Source: an uncultured Streptomyces sp.
GTDB lineage: Bacteria > Actinomycetota > Actinomycetes > Streptomycetales > Streptomycetaceae
Assembly (NCBI GenBank): GCA_946480485.1
Contig: CAMLJW010000390.1
Coordinates: 1 to 5,150, forward strand
Direction of reading: 5' to 3'
Length of the DNA stretch: 5,150 nt
Part shown: positions 5,129 to 5,150 of the stretch, in pieces
Layout of the letters: every line of letters begins with the position of its first letter
Numbering within the stretch: position 1 is the stretch's first letter
The notes under the pieces: generated by a model
Database searches by the model: none
Seen by the model: the letters and a program-made list of their open reading frames with translations, nothing else
Told to the model about the DNA's origin: nothing
Translations under genes and position numbers: made by a program

Positions 5129-5150
5129 GGGGTGTCCCGCAGCGCTTGGT

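Overview
The base composition is very GC-rich throughout. Codon third positions are almost all G or C, and I saw no TTA leucine codon in the main genes. Together with the gene families present, this points to a streptomycete or close actinobacterial relative. The left two thirds looks like the transfer region of a Streptomyces-type conjugative plasmid or integrative element (AICE). The right third carries two more ordinary genes, which may be chromosomal flank or cargo.

Layout, left to right. The window opens with the C-terminal end of an unidentified CxxC-containing protein (to 101). A spacer with a strong hairpin follows, then a 56-residue charged protein of unknown function (207-377). A second spacer holds a perfect 12-bp stem just ahead of a 734-residue TraB/FtsK-type DNA translocase (466-2670). 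This protein has two predicted membrane segments, Walker A and B motifs and a C-terminal segment that may be a winged helix. The 352 bases after it hold no convincing gene but are dense in structure. They contain six exact copies of the octamer AGGGAGGC in both orientations, three copies of GGGTAGGG, a compact 37-nt hairpin, and two repeated dyads built on TGTAC(C/T)nAGTACA. A 95-residue helix-turn-helix protein (3023-3310) follows, closed by a clear 11-bp terminator stem.

After a 156-base spacer comes a cutA gene (3508-3834), probably read from a leaderless transcript. It converges, with one base between stop codons, on a large XRE-type HTH/TPR regulator on the minus strand (5128-3836).

The most interesting reading is that the translocase is encoded directly beside its own DNA recognition locus: a clt-like cluster of 8-bp repeats, comparable in layout to the TRS repeats bound by pSVH1 TraB. 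The small HTH protein downstream may be controlled by, or may bind, the AGTACA dyads upstream of it. No integrase, excisionase, replication initiator, tRNA or attachment site is visible, so whether this is a plasmid or an integrated element, and where it ends, cannot be settled from this window.
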